Positions 50,115 through 59,062 of a stretch of DNA of 64,000 nucleotides are shown piece by piece. The position numbers were made by a program, and so were the translations under genes. The stretch comes from Farysia itapuensis (Eukaryota > Basidiomycota > Ustilaginomycetes > Ustilaginales > Ustilaginaceae): the NCBI GenBank assembly GCA_023212645.1, contig JALBYC010000015.1, positions 1 to 64,000 of the forward strand, in the 5' to 3' direction. How positions within the stretch are numbered: position 1 is the first letter of the stretch; every line of letters starts with the position of its first letter. The notes under the pieces were generated by a model that did not search any database, was not told the origin of the DNA, and saw nothing but the letters and a program-made list of their open reading frames with translations.

Positions 50115-50120
50115 ACGCGT
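50115..50120. promoter_or_regulatory. MluI cell-cycle box (ACGCGT) between ATRIP-like and FEN1
   Basis: A palindromic ACGCGT lies in the 210-bp divergent promoter, 63 bp upstream of the FEN1 start and about 143 bp upstream of the ATRIP-like start. MBF-type factors bind this box to drive G1/S transcription of replication genes in yeasts. Confidence 0.55.
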
Positions 50121-50182
50121 AAAGAGCTTGCGTGTGAGTGGAGGCTTAGACACCTCCCACCTCAGTGTCTTGCACCTCCATC

Positions 50183-51375
50183 ATGGGCATCAAAGGACTA
50201 ACAGCGCTCATATCCGATGAAGCACCAGGCGCGATCAGGGAGATGGAGATCAAGACCTACTTTGGTCGCAAAGTTGCCATCGACGCATCCATGTCTCTGT
50301 ACCAATTCCTCATCGCAGTAAGGCAAAATGATGGACAGCAGCTCATGACTGAATCGGGTGAGACAACGTCGCATCTCCTTGGATTCTTCTACCGTACCCT
50401 GCGCATGATTGACTACGGCCTGAAACCAATGTATGTCTTTGACGGTACACCGCCAGATCTCAAAAAGGAGCTGCTCAAGAAACGTTTTGGCCGCCGAGAA
50501 GAGGCTAAGGAACAGGAAGAAGAGCAAAAAGATGTTGCGGACGTGGAAAAGATGGATCAGCTTGCACGCCGTCAAGTGCGACCAACAAGGCAGCACAATG
50601 AAGAAGTACGTCATTTACTCAAACTCATGGGCATTCCTTGTGTTATTGCTCCTTCCGAAGCCGAAGCACAGTGTGCGGAACTTGCGCGAACAGGAAAAGT
50701 GTTTGCCGCTGGGTCAGAAGACATGGACACACTCACATTTGGCACGCCCATCCTGCTCAAGCATCTCACTGCTTCTGAACAGAAGAAGATGCCCGTCCAC
50801 CAAGTCGATCTGCCCAAAGCGTTAGAAGGCTTGGGCATGTCGATGGATCAATTCATCGACTTGTGCATCCTCCTCGGCTGCGACTACCTCGACCCGATCA
50901 AGGGCATCGGTCCCAAAACAGCGCTCAAGCTCGTTCGAGAGCACAAGACGCTTGAAAATGTTGTCGCCCATCTCAAGGAAGAGGGCAAAAAATCAGTGCA
51001 GATCCCTGAACTATGGCCGTTCGAGGAAGCCAGAAAGATCTTTCAGAACCCAGACGTTCAAAAGGGATCCGATCTCGACCTAAAATGGGAGGCTCCAGAT
51101 GTAGAAGGCATGGTCAAATTTCTCTGCCAGGACAAGGGCTTCTCAGAAGACCGCGTGCGTAAAGGCTGTGAAAAGTTGCAGAAATCTCTCAGCCAGAAAC
51201 AGCAGGGCAGACTAGACGGCTTCTTCACGTAAGTACGACCGCTGAAGATGGAGATCGTTGTATAGGCTAACGCATTGCTTCGAACAGGGTCAAGTCAGAC
51301 GGAGGACAGGCAAAACGTAAAGCAGAAGACGACAAAAAGGGCGCAAAAAAGCCAGTCAAGAAGGGCAAGAAGTAA
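50183..51375 (+). CDS. FEN1: Flap endonuclease 1 (two exons)
   Basis: Exons 50183-51228 and 51288-51375 (intron 59 nt, donor GTAAGT, acceptor GAACAG) give 377 aa. The start [10 protein letters not shown] begins with the processed-type Gly2 typical of FEN1. Metal ligands: D34 (VAIDASMS), the Asp of VFDGTPP, two Glu in EAEAQCAEL, Asp residues in [11 protein letters not shown], and [20 protein letters not shown] with the helix-hairpin element. The PCNA-binding PIP box QGRLDGFF ends exon 1. Exon 2 encodes only a Lys-rich tail ([20 protein letters not shown]), a nuclear-localisation and DNA-binding element. It processes 5' flaps of Okazaki fragments and acts in long-patch base excision repair. Confidence 0.96.
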
Positions 51376-51433
51376 GCACACGCCTCTCGACACTACCATG
51401 TAAACTATTTTTTCGTGAGGTAAAATAGATGCT

Positions 51434-54247
51434 CTACACTCGCGAAGCAACCCAGATGGCGCCCTTGCAGCCGGACGCAATGATTGCGGTCAGCAACGCG
51501 TGTCCAGCAGCCTGCTGAGACTCATTCTCCACCGCAACGTCCAAGTGTCCAAGCTCGTCGTCTCTGAACTCTTCAATGATGTCCGAGAGCAAAGGTAGCG
51601 ACGGGTGTGTGTCTGATTGAGGTTTGGCCTCACCCGTGCTTGCATTGACAAGGTCGCCAGGGCCATGCGCCTTGGAAGTCTGTCCGTTGGTTTTGTCGAG
51701 AATCGTGGCGAGTTCTTTGAGTTGATCGTCGTAATGTTCACCAATCACGGTCTCGACGGCTTCCGTACATGCCATTGCGCTTCGAGGGCCGAGTAAAGCA
51801 GTGACGCCGCCCAACACACGCCCAGCAATAGACCACACAGGCAAGAAGAGTGAGGGACGCACGTTGTGCTGGCGAAGCAAAGCCCGCATGACTTGCAGAT
51901 GCTTTTTCTCTGTCTCCCACATCTCGTTGCTCAAATCGCGGTTCTTGATGTCGCCAAGCGCGCCAAACATGTCTGCCTGTCCCTGATAGATGGTGTTGGC
52001 CGCTACTTCTCCCGAATGGTCCACCCGCAACATGTCGCGCAGTGCACGCCGTTGTGAGGGCGTAAGCGATGCGAGTGACGGTGTGGTTGTGATGGCTGGA
52101 TCGGACGTCTTGTCCTCCAGTGCTTTTGTATATGCATCCGACGCAAGCGGTCCTGTGCTGTGGGTAGAGTGATGTCGCACGATCGACCCTGGGCGGACAG
52201 GGCCTGCTGGTCGACGATGGTGAAGCATGCGTGTCTGGCCATTTTGAAATGGGGACGTAGTGGTATTTGGTTTGGACGTTGCCGTCGTGGTTGAGCCGGC
52301 TTGTTTCATAAACGCATTCTTGACAAAGCTGACCTCGTTGATGACTTCTAGTCCCGTGGTTCGGGCCCACAGCACACCTCGACCCACGGCTTCTTTCGCT
52401 GCTGTCTTGAGTAGACCGTCTTTCTCGCGTTGTGCTCTACCGCCATCGGCCTGTTGAGCAAGCGGAACAGGCGTCGCAGCGTAAAGCCAGTGCAGATGAT
52501 CAACGGCCGATAGCATCTTTTGGTTTTCCCAGTAACGATTCCGGGCATATCCTTTAAGAGCATTGTACGAGCCGAGATCAGCTCCGGAAGCCACTGCAGA
52601 CTGGATTGTCTGCGAAAGGGAACGAACATCAGCAATGCCAAGGTTCAAGCCCTGTCCGGCCAAGGGATGAATGGTGTGAGCAGCATCACCAACTAGCGCT
52701 GTCCTGCCCATGCCGCCACCTTGACCTGCACCCTCTGGAGCTACACCAAAAGCAGACAAAGCTCCGGCAAGCAAGCCCGAAGGCAGCATGGAAGAGTTGT
52801 TGAGCGATGCACCCAAGTATGTGTCTGAGTGCTTGAGATTGAGTGGAAAGCTGGCGACGCTTCTTGCGTCCAGCGACTCGACCTTAGGCGGTACTTCACC
52901 CGTTCCACTTTCTGGCAGTGGAGCACCAAGTTCCCGTTCAGCCCATTCAGCCCCAGACGGGATCTCGGAAGGCAGCCATGACCAATTACGTTTCTGACCT
53001 TCTGGCAATGAGAAGCGGGTGTAGGCGACTATGCGCTCGAAAAGCCCTTCGATGTGTGACCACGGAAGGCGAAAGGCAGCGTCGATGAGTTTGGCCAAAG
53101 GTTCGAACGACGATCCTGCTGTGTCGCGGTGAAGGGTCGTCAGAGCATCAGCAACTGATGGCTCCAGTGTCCAGACCATGGAGCCTGTCGACGCTGAAAG
53201 TGGCAGGAATGCAATGGTGCCGCTGGGGAGAAAGCGTTGGAAGGCGGTGAACCCAACCGGCGGTTCGCCACGTTCTGGTCCTTGGCAGCGCAACGTGCCC
53301 ACCAGACCTTTGCGCTGATATGGCCAGCCGTAATTGCCGATGCCTGCATACTTGCGTACTGGCGAGTTGGGACCGTCTGCCCCCACCAGCAGGCGAGCCT
53401 GAATGTGGTCGCCATCAGACAGATGAAGGATCGGCCAAGGATCTTGCTCAGCAGCGGGACTGTCGACCTCGACCTTTGAGCCTGGAAGAATTTGATCGAC
53501 CTTTTGCCCATCTTTGATCGTACAGCTGTGCTTGCCCGGGCCTTGCTCGAGGTAGCGCAACATGGCCTGCTGCAAATTGCTGATTTCTACCATGACACTG
53601 ATCTGAGATGTCTGGCCAGAAGCGTTGGCTAGATCTGCAGAGTCAAAGTTGAGGAGAGCACCGGACAGCCCGTCCCATACACGTATTGTGTCGACAGATC
53701 GTAAACGATGCTCGACCAAGTAGTCGTGAACGCCAATTTTCTTGAGCCACTGTAAATTCTCCGACGTCAGAGAGATGACACGATTCTCCCAGTCGATGCC
53801 ATCGCCGCTTGAAGTCGAAGGTGAGGCGGAATTCGATTTGCTAGATGCCCATGTACGAAGACGGGACAGGTCGGATGCCTCGATGAGTACGATGGAACGG
53901 GCAGAGGCTGGAAGTGACGAGCTCCACACGAGGTCGCATGCCAAACCCAGACCGACTACACCGCCACCAACAATCACAACATCAGCGTCATGATCAGGGC
54001 GAGAGCGTTTAGTAGATGTTGACGCACTTCTGAGCGTCGATCGTGGTTTCGAGACAGGTTGCTGTGGAAGTGACGTTCCGGTTACAAGGGTCCTTCGAGG
54101 GAAGGGGATTGATCTCGTATGGAGAGATTGACTGGCAACATTTGCAGAAGCCTCTTTCGGATATACCGTCTTGATCCGCCGCCGCAAGGCTACACTGGCT
54201 ATACCATTGCTCGATGGCGATGGCAGTGTCTTTGGGAACGCTCGCAT
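51434..54247 (-). CDS. Fused ubiquinone-synthesis enzyme: COQ6 monooxygenase + COQ7 hydroxylase
   Basis: One uninterrupted 937-codon frame. Residues about 1-85 are a Ser/Arg-rich mitochondrial presequence. About 86-651 is a full COQ6 flavoprotein hydroxylase: FAD motif DADVVIVGGGVVGLGL (88-102), a GADGPNSPVRKYAGI DG motif, the second FAD motif GDAAHTIHPLAGQGLNLG at 520, and the usual end EVINEVSFVKNAFMKQ. About 652-727 is a basic linker. About 728-937 is a full COQ7 di-iron hydroxylase with ligands E747, E780, H783, E832, E898 and H901. Both halves have family-like length. The reactions are ring C5 hydroxylation (COQ6) and demethoxyubiquinone C6 hydroxylation (COQ7) on the matrix side of the inner membrane. 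An in-frame internal ATG (residue 674, position 52228) could also start a COQ7-only product. Confidence 0.92.
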   Translation of the reverse strand: MRAFPKTLPSPSSNGIASVALRRRIKTVYPKEASANVASQSLHTRSIPFPRRTLVTGTSLPQQPVSKPRSTLRSASTSTKRSRPDHDADVVIVGGGVVGLGLACDLVWSSSLPASARSIVLIEASDLSRLRTWASSKSNSASPSTSSGDGIDWENRVISLTSENLQWLKKIGVHDYLVEHRLRSVDTIRVWDGLSGALLNFDSADLANASGQTSQISVMVEISNLQQAMLRYLEQGPGKHSCTIKDGQKVDQILPGSKVEVDSPAAEQDPWPILHLSDGDHIQARLLVGADGPNSPVRKYAGIGNYGWPYQRKGLVGTLRCQGPERGEPPVGFTAFQRFLPSGTIAFLPLSASTGSMVWTLEPSVADALTTLHRDTAGSSFEPLAKLIDAAFRLPWSHIEGLFERIVAYTRFSLPEGQKRNWSWLPSEIPSGAEWAERELGAPLPESGTGEVPPKVESLDARSVASFPLNLKHSDTYLGASLNNSSMLPSGLLAGALSAFGVAPEGAGQGGGMGRTALVGDAAHTIHPLAGQGLNLGIADVRSLSQTIQSAVASGADLGSYNALKGYARNRYWENQKMLSAVDHLHWLYAATPVPLAQQADGGRAQREKDGLLKTAAKEAVGRGVLWARTTGLEVINEVSFVKNAFMKQAGSTTTATSKPNTTTSPFQNGQTRMLHHRRPAGPVRPGSIVRHHSTHSTGPLASDAYTKALEDKTSDPAITTTPSLASLTPSQRRALRDMLRVDHSGEVAANTIYQGQADMFGALGDIKNRDLSNEMWETEKKHLQVMRALLRQHNVRPSLFLPVWSIAGRVLGGVTALLGPRSAMACTEAVETVIGEHYDDQLKELATILDKTNGQTSKAHGPGDLVNASTGEAKPQSDTHPSLPLLSDIIEEFRDDELGHLDVAVENESQQAAGHALLTAIIASGCKGAIWVASRV

Positions 54248-54367
54248 AGCTGTGATGTACCTTTCAGAGTCTCGATGGCGTTGCAGACTTACTGTTGCAT
54301 AAGCCTGTCATCGGGACTCGGATGTTCTCTCTGACAAAAAAAAAGGGCAATCTGACATCGCTCAATT

Positions 54368-54390
54368 TCTCTCTCTCTCTCTCTCCCTCT
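54368..54390. repeat. CT dinucleotide tract
   Basis: A nearly pure TC repeat lies about 120-145 bp upstream of the COQ6-COQ7 start codon (a GA tract on that gene's coding strand). Confidence 0.75.
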
Positions 54391-55300
54391 CGCACGAAAG
54401 GTGGGGCCAGCCGCGAAAGCCGACCGGCGAGCTCCGGTTTTCGGATCTTCAGGCTGCAACGCGCGATCCAGGGTCTTTGGTGTGCAGCAATTTCTAGCAG
54501 ACCTCAATTCAACAGAGTAGCAGAACTGGAACGCGCAGCCAGGTCGGAACCATCACATTAATAGGCCAAGAGCGCAAGAGAGTGTTGACCGCTGCTGCAG
54601 CTAGAGCGAGGGAGGAGCTGGGTGAACGACTGCGCAGTTAAAGAACCCGAGTCATTACACTGTCCATTGTGAATCAATATCGCGCTAAGGGTCGCAATAC
54701 AAACAAGGTGATTGGATGCGAATTCAATTGAATTGCATTATATTTTGAATGACAGATGACTCGTTCGAATTTGAATTTTGGGGGAGGAATCGAAATTGGC
54801 TTAGCGACTGAGCGCATCCTCGCTGTTTTGGACAGCTGCTGGTATCGACACTGCTCTAGTGCCTCGAGATTGCCACTCATCCTCGATTGCCACTTGAAAT
54901 GTGCGCAACACGAACAAGGTGACTCCCATTCCCTTGCCACCGCCACTGCAGACAAGTCCAGTCCCAACAACCACGACACTGACGCTCGACTTGCCATTGC
55001 ACTGCCATCGTCACATCTGGTCCGAAAGGTTCACGGCAACTCAGCTTTCTCCGATTTCTTGTCGACTACTCGCGCACGCGCGCAAGATCGACTGCTTTTG
55101 CCACTCCATTGTCTCTCGCTCACCCTTCTGAGTGACTCACAGCCTCCTCGCTCTTCTCCGGCTTCCCTCCCAGACAAAACTCAGCCTGGTGTCGCCTCCC
55201 ATCCCCTCGCCACCGCCAGCTCTTCAGCGTTACACTGCTTGACAGGCATCAACAAAGCCCAACCTCCCATCATCAACCCACACAAACACGTATATACAAC

Positions 55301-55339
55301 ATGGTCTCTTACATCGTCGTCCCCGCCTGGGGACACTAG
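55301..55339 (+). other. Short upstream ORF before the cyclin gene
   Basis: ATG with A at -3 and G at +4 (strong initiation context) opens a 12-residue frame ending TAG, 308 bp before the cyclin ATG. No other ATG lies between it and the cyclin start. A TATATA 5 bp upstream could place the transcription start downstream of it, so its presence in the mRNA is unproven. Confidence 0.35.
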
Positions 55340-55646
55340 AGTAGTCCGACCAGTACCGAGAGCGTTCAGAATCCTCTGATTCGACCGCACGTTTTACACT
55401 TCGCAGATCGCGCAGTTAGTACACGACGTTGACGTGTCTACTTGGTGCTGCGCACTCTATCGTATATCGTACTCTACATCGAGATCTCTGCCTTGCCTCA
55501 GGATCTCACTTCCCCCTCTTTCCAAGATAGCGGTTCCCTCCGTCATCTTCCCGGTCTTCTTCTACGTATTTTGGTTCCGTCGCACTGGCTTATAATCACA
55601 TCACTGGTATCATTTCTGCTCGTCGATCTCACATCGATCCACAGAG

Positions 55647-57118
55647 ATGCATCCTCTCACTCCCCCTGTCTCGATTGCTTCGCTTGCCAGCATTGTTCCG
55701 GTATGCGACCCATTCGAGCTCAGCGGCTACAATCTCGCCACCCACACCTCTGCCTTTGGGCAAGCAGTGACTGGCAAACCCTTTCCTCTTGCAGCGAACG
55801 ATCTTGCCGTTCTTCCTCCCACCGTATGCGGCAAGCGATCGCGAGCAAATTCTGCGGCTTCGTCGTCTGACTCTTCTACCGACGCTGGGAGCTACAACAA
55901 CTCCGTTTTTTCCTCTGAATCCAGTTATGATTCTCCCAACAGTGTTGAGCAGACAACACCTTCTCGCAAACTGTCGACGGGTCAGAATGCTGATCAGCAG
56001 CTCGACGATCTCGCATCATGGCGTGCCAGTGTTCTAAAGGAACAGCAGGCGGCACGATCCACCAAGCGAGTCAAAGCTCTGCACGATCACGCTGACCGTG
56101 CCGATCAAAAACTACCTGGTCTCTCTGATGTGGCACAAGCTGCTGCAACCGAGCCAGCGCCGCCCACTGCTACACTTCCGGCGTCGGTCTCTGCTCGCAA
56201 TCGCAGTGCTTCGCCTACTTCTTCCGCTTCACCCGAGTGCAAGAACACGTTTGTTGACTGTCTAGTTGGTAAGTTGCCCCCGCCCTCAACGCTATTCGCA
56301 TTGTTCTAGCGACTCTTGTTCCTTGAAACCCCTGTCTAACCTTCCCTCATCATTCTCCCTTCCGTCTAGACACGGCTTGTCAGACTTTGGATCGGATCTG
56401 GAAAGCCTCTAGCAGCTCGACTGCTTGTGATCTTGGCGAAGCCAAGACTGGGTTACCCCTGCAAGTTTTTGTCAGGGAGACCCTGCGTCGCGGTCGAGCT
56501 ACTTGCTCGGTCCTGCAGGCTGCACTTCTCTATTGCGCTCGGCTTGGTGACGCGATGCAACAGCGTCAGTGCCCTCTTGTCGGTCGTGTGCCAGACATGG
56601 CTGCCAGCTCTGCCCTGCTCGGTCTGGCTAAGGAAGATCTGTACTTTCTGCGATGCCCTCGACGCATGTTCTTGGCATCCATCCTGATCTCATCCAAGTT
56701 CCTGCAAGACAGGACGTATTCCAACCGGGCATGGGCCAAGCTGTCTGGTCTCAATGTCAAAGATCTCGGACGGATTGAACGAGCCTTTTTGAAAGCGATC
56801 GACTATCGCCTCGTCGTGTCAGATGGCGAATGGGATGACTGGATCGCCGAACTGAAGCGCGTACGTTTGTCCGCCACGTGCACCGGGGCACCCGCTCTCT
56901 CTGGCGGCTTCCTCCGCTCTCGATCGGACAACGTGACCGGTGCAGCTGCGCCATACGACACTGAACTCAGAGCTGTCAGTCCACGCGTCGAGAGCCAGGT
57001 TGCTCACAAATACCGCCCCGTCGTCGCTCCGACGCCTAGCCTGCACGACTTTGGCGCGGCTCAACCCTCCGAGATTCCGCTGCCTTACCCTTTGGCCGCG
57101 CGGACTTTGTCTGTCTAA
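55647..57118 (+). CDS. Pcl/Pho85-type cyclin (two exons)
   Basis: Exons 55647-56268 and 56370-57118 (intron 101 nt, donor GTAAGT, branch TCTAAC, acceptor GTCTAG) give 456 aa. The cyclin box is at about residues 240-360: VFVRETLRRGRATCSVLQAA, then PRRMFLASILISSKFLQDRT, YSNRAWAKLSGLNVKDLGRI and ERAFLKAIDYRLVV. The RRMFLASILISSKFLQD segment with NRAWAKLSGL is the hallmark of Pcl/Pas1-type cyclins that partner Pho85 (CDK5-like) kinases. The N-terminal 230 residues and the C-tail are Ser/Ala-rich. Which Pcl subfamily (G1-phase or nutrient-responsive) it belongs to cannot be decided here. Confidence 0.87.
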
Positions 57119-57494
57119 GCAATGCTTGGACCTTGCTTGTCACATCACCTGTACACGGGATCTGCTGCCTTCTCTTCTCGCACCTGTACCACCATCAGCA
57201 GCTCTCCCTTCTTCTTCGCCTTTGACCCAACGAGACCTGTCTCTGTTGTCGTTGGTAGGCAGAACATTTCCTTTTTTTCCCATCGTCACCCTCATTCGCA
57301 AACCTTGTACCACTACCTTACTCCCTGCATGTTCCTGCCCCTTCCTTTTGTCTGGCACTTTCTGCGCCGCCGCCACTTCTCCCCATTTACCCTTTTTTTT
57401 CACGTTATCGTCGGTTTTTCCCCGCAAACACAAACACACAGTCTAATCTAATCTTTTCTTATATACTTTGCTGGGTTTTTGTGATTGGCTGTTT
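57119..57494. other. Convergent 3' intergenic region
   Basis: 376 bp between the cyclin and CDK-like stops, pyrimidine-rich with several T runs (for example near 57390). No gene or RNA is recognised. Confidence 0.5.
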
Positions 57495-58937
57495 TTAAGT
57501 TGGTGGTGGTAGTGGTGGCTGAATTTGTGCGAGCATGTGGGCTGCTGTTGGACGCTGGCTTGCGGAGAGGCGGAGGGAGGGGACGAGGAGGGAGTTGTAG
57601 ATAGTTGTGAGGAGCGTAGTGGCATACGTGGGGGCCGTCGTCGGCGGTTGGTTAACGAGGATGGTGTAGAGGGGGAGTGCTGTTTCCAGTGGCGAGGGGG
57701 TACGAGGTGCGAAGGGCAACTTGTGCAGCGGTGGCTGAAAGTGGGTGCTTTCCGGCCAGGAGTGTTGATCGGTGGGGAGACCTAGGAGGGTGAATATGCT
57801 TGCGGCGAGGGTGATTTCGCCCCTTTCAGCGTCGAAGAGTGGTTGACGAAGGTAGCCAGAGGGGGAGGTAGGGGTGGGGGTTGGGTGGAACTCTTCCTGC
57901 CAGAATGAAGGGCTGACTTCTTCGTGCGGCGTAGCAAGGGGGAGGTGATCTTCCAATGCGCGTTGCCAGTCTGGTCTATCGTCGGTCTCGACCTGGTCGA
58001 TGGGGGGAGGGGGTTCACGTACGTCGGTGAGTGGTCGAAAGAAGTGCGCGAGCGTCAGGCCTGCTGCCCAAACATCGACGGCAAAGGCGTCGTAGCCGTG
58101 TGCGGGGGCGAAGAGCAGCTCGGGCGCTCGAAACGCACCCGTCCCCACCTGACATACCACCGCTCTACGCTCCCCTGCAACCACGTCCGGCGTCTCGCCT
58201 GACCACGCCGTTCCGAGGTCGATCATCTTCACCTGTCCGTCTGCGGCGAGCAGGATGTTGGACGGTTTCACGTCTCGGTGCGCGACGCCGCGCTCGTGGA
58301 GGAAGACGAGCGCGGTAAGCAGTTGCACGGCCATTCTGTGTACAAACGCGGTGAATGTATCGAGCGAAGCGGTCTTGTGGGGAGGCACCGTCCAGAGATG
58401 TCGCAGTGAGCTGCCCGGTCGAAGCGTCTGCACTGTGTCGGCAAGGTCGGGCACCAGGGATGGTTCCTGCAGTACTTCGGTCAAAGTTGCGGCATAGAGG
58501 GGCATAACGAGGTCGATCGTAGTACCAAACGGGTCGGTCGTGTCGCAGAAGGCTGCGAGCAGGGGGACGAGGTTTACGTGCGGGCCGATACGGGCTAGCA
58601 GCTGAACTTCGCGCTGGACAGAGTGAGGAGCCGGCTGCTCTTCCACCTGCACTCGCTTGACACATGCCCAGCCTGGCAATCCGCCATACTGCCAAGGCGC
58701 AGAGCCCTGTGAAGCTATCGAACCGCAGCTCACCGGCCATTGAGCGGAAGCGTCGATTTGAAAGCGGTACACGCTGCTGCACAGTCCGTCGCTGTGGAAG
58801 ACCATTCGACCGTCATAGTTGTTGGTAGTGCCGTCAGCTAGTTTGGCGAGATGAGTCCGCCAAGGTTGCGCTTGTTCCGGGGACTGAGCCAGCAGACCTC
58901 CCATCAGCGTCCGACCAGCATGCGAGTCTGGCTGCAT
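57495..58937 (-). CDS. Divergent CDK-like protein kinase
   Basis: 480 aa. Kinase landmarks: WACVKRVQVEE with the ATP-binding Lys, HERGVAHRDVKPSNILLAAD catalytic loop, IDLGTAW with Leu in place of the usual Phe of DFG, GTGAFRAPELLF, and YDAFAVDVWAAGLTLAHFFR as in CMGC/CDK kinases. The glycine loop region (HSDGLCSSVYRF) is degenerate. A long insert lies between the C-lobe helices (about residues 320-390). It resembles Cak1/Csk1-type CDK-activating kinases, but that is tentative. The frame continues upstream without ATG to 58958; the first ATG is at 58937. It is divergent from DUG3 across 125 bp. Confidence 0.78.
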   Translation of the reverse strand: MQPDSHAGRTLMGGLLAQSPEQAQPWRTHLAKLADGTTNNYDGRMVFHSDGLCSSVYRFQIDASAQWPVSCGSIASQGSAPWQYGGLPGWACVKRVQVEEQPAPHSVQREVQLLARIGPHVNLVPLLAAFCDTTDPFGTTIDLVMPLYAATLTEVLQEPSLVPDLADTVQTLRPGSSLRHLWTVPPHKTASLDTFTAFVHRMAVQLLTALVFLHERGVAHRDVKPSNILLAADGQVKMIDLGTAWSGETPDVVAGERRAVVCQVGTGAFRAPELLFAPAHGYDAFAVDVWAAGLTLAHFFRPLTDVREPPPPIDQVETDDRPDWQRALEDHLPLATPHEEVSPSFWQEEFHPTPTPTSPSGYLRQPLFDAERGEITLAASIFTLLGLPTDQHSWPESTHFQPPLHKLPFAPRTPSPLETALPLYTILVNQPPTTAPTYATTLLTTIYNSLLVPSLRLSASQRPTAAHMLAQIQPPLPPPT

Positions 58938-59062
58938 CCTCCTTTGCCCTCCCCCCAAACTGGAAAGCAGCAGGGTGTGTAGAAAGAGAGAAGAACAACA
59001 CTTTCTTTTTCACCGCCAAATTTACGCGCTCTGACGTCCAACTACCATTGCATCAAGCGGGG

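Larger units (their letters stand above)
54248..55646. other. 1.4-kb divergent intergenic region (COQ fusion / cyclin)
   Basis: Most of this is probably the promoter and leader of the cyclin gene. It contains a CT tract (54368-54390), an AT-rich part with a perfect 14-bp palindrome at 54721-54734, a TATATA at 55291-55296, and a 13-codon upstream reading frame at 55301-55339. CT-rich sequence continues to the cyclin ATG. I see no further gene. Confidence 0.5.

Noticed and set aside
54248..54315. Extra short first exon of the COQ fusion
   Set aside because: A GTAAGT near 54292 and a CACAG near 54250 could remove 43 nt and add a few residues, but the intron would be shorter than any other here and lacks a clear branch site. 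The ATG at 54247 suffices.
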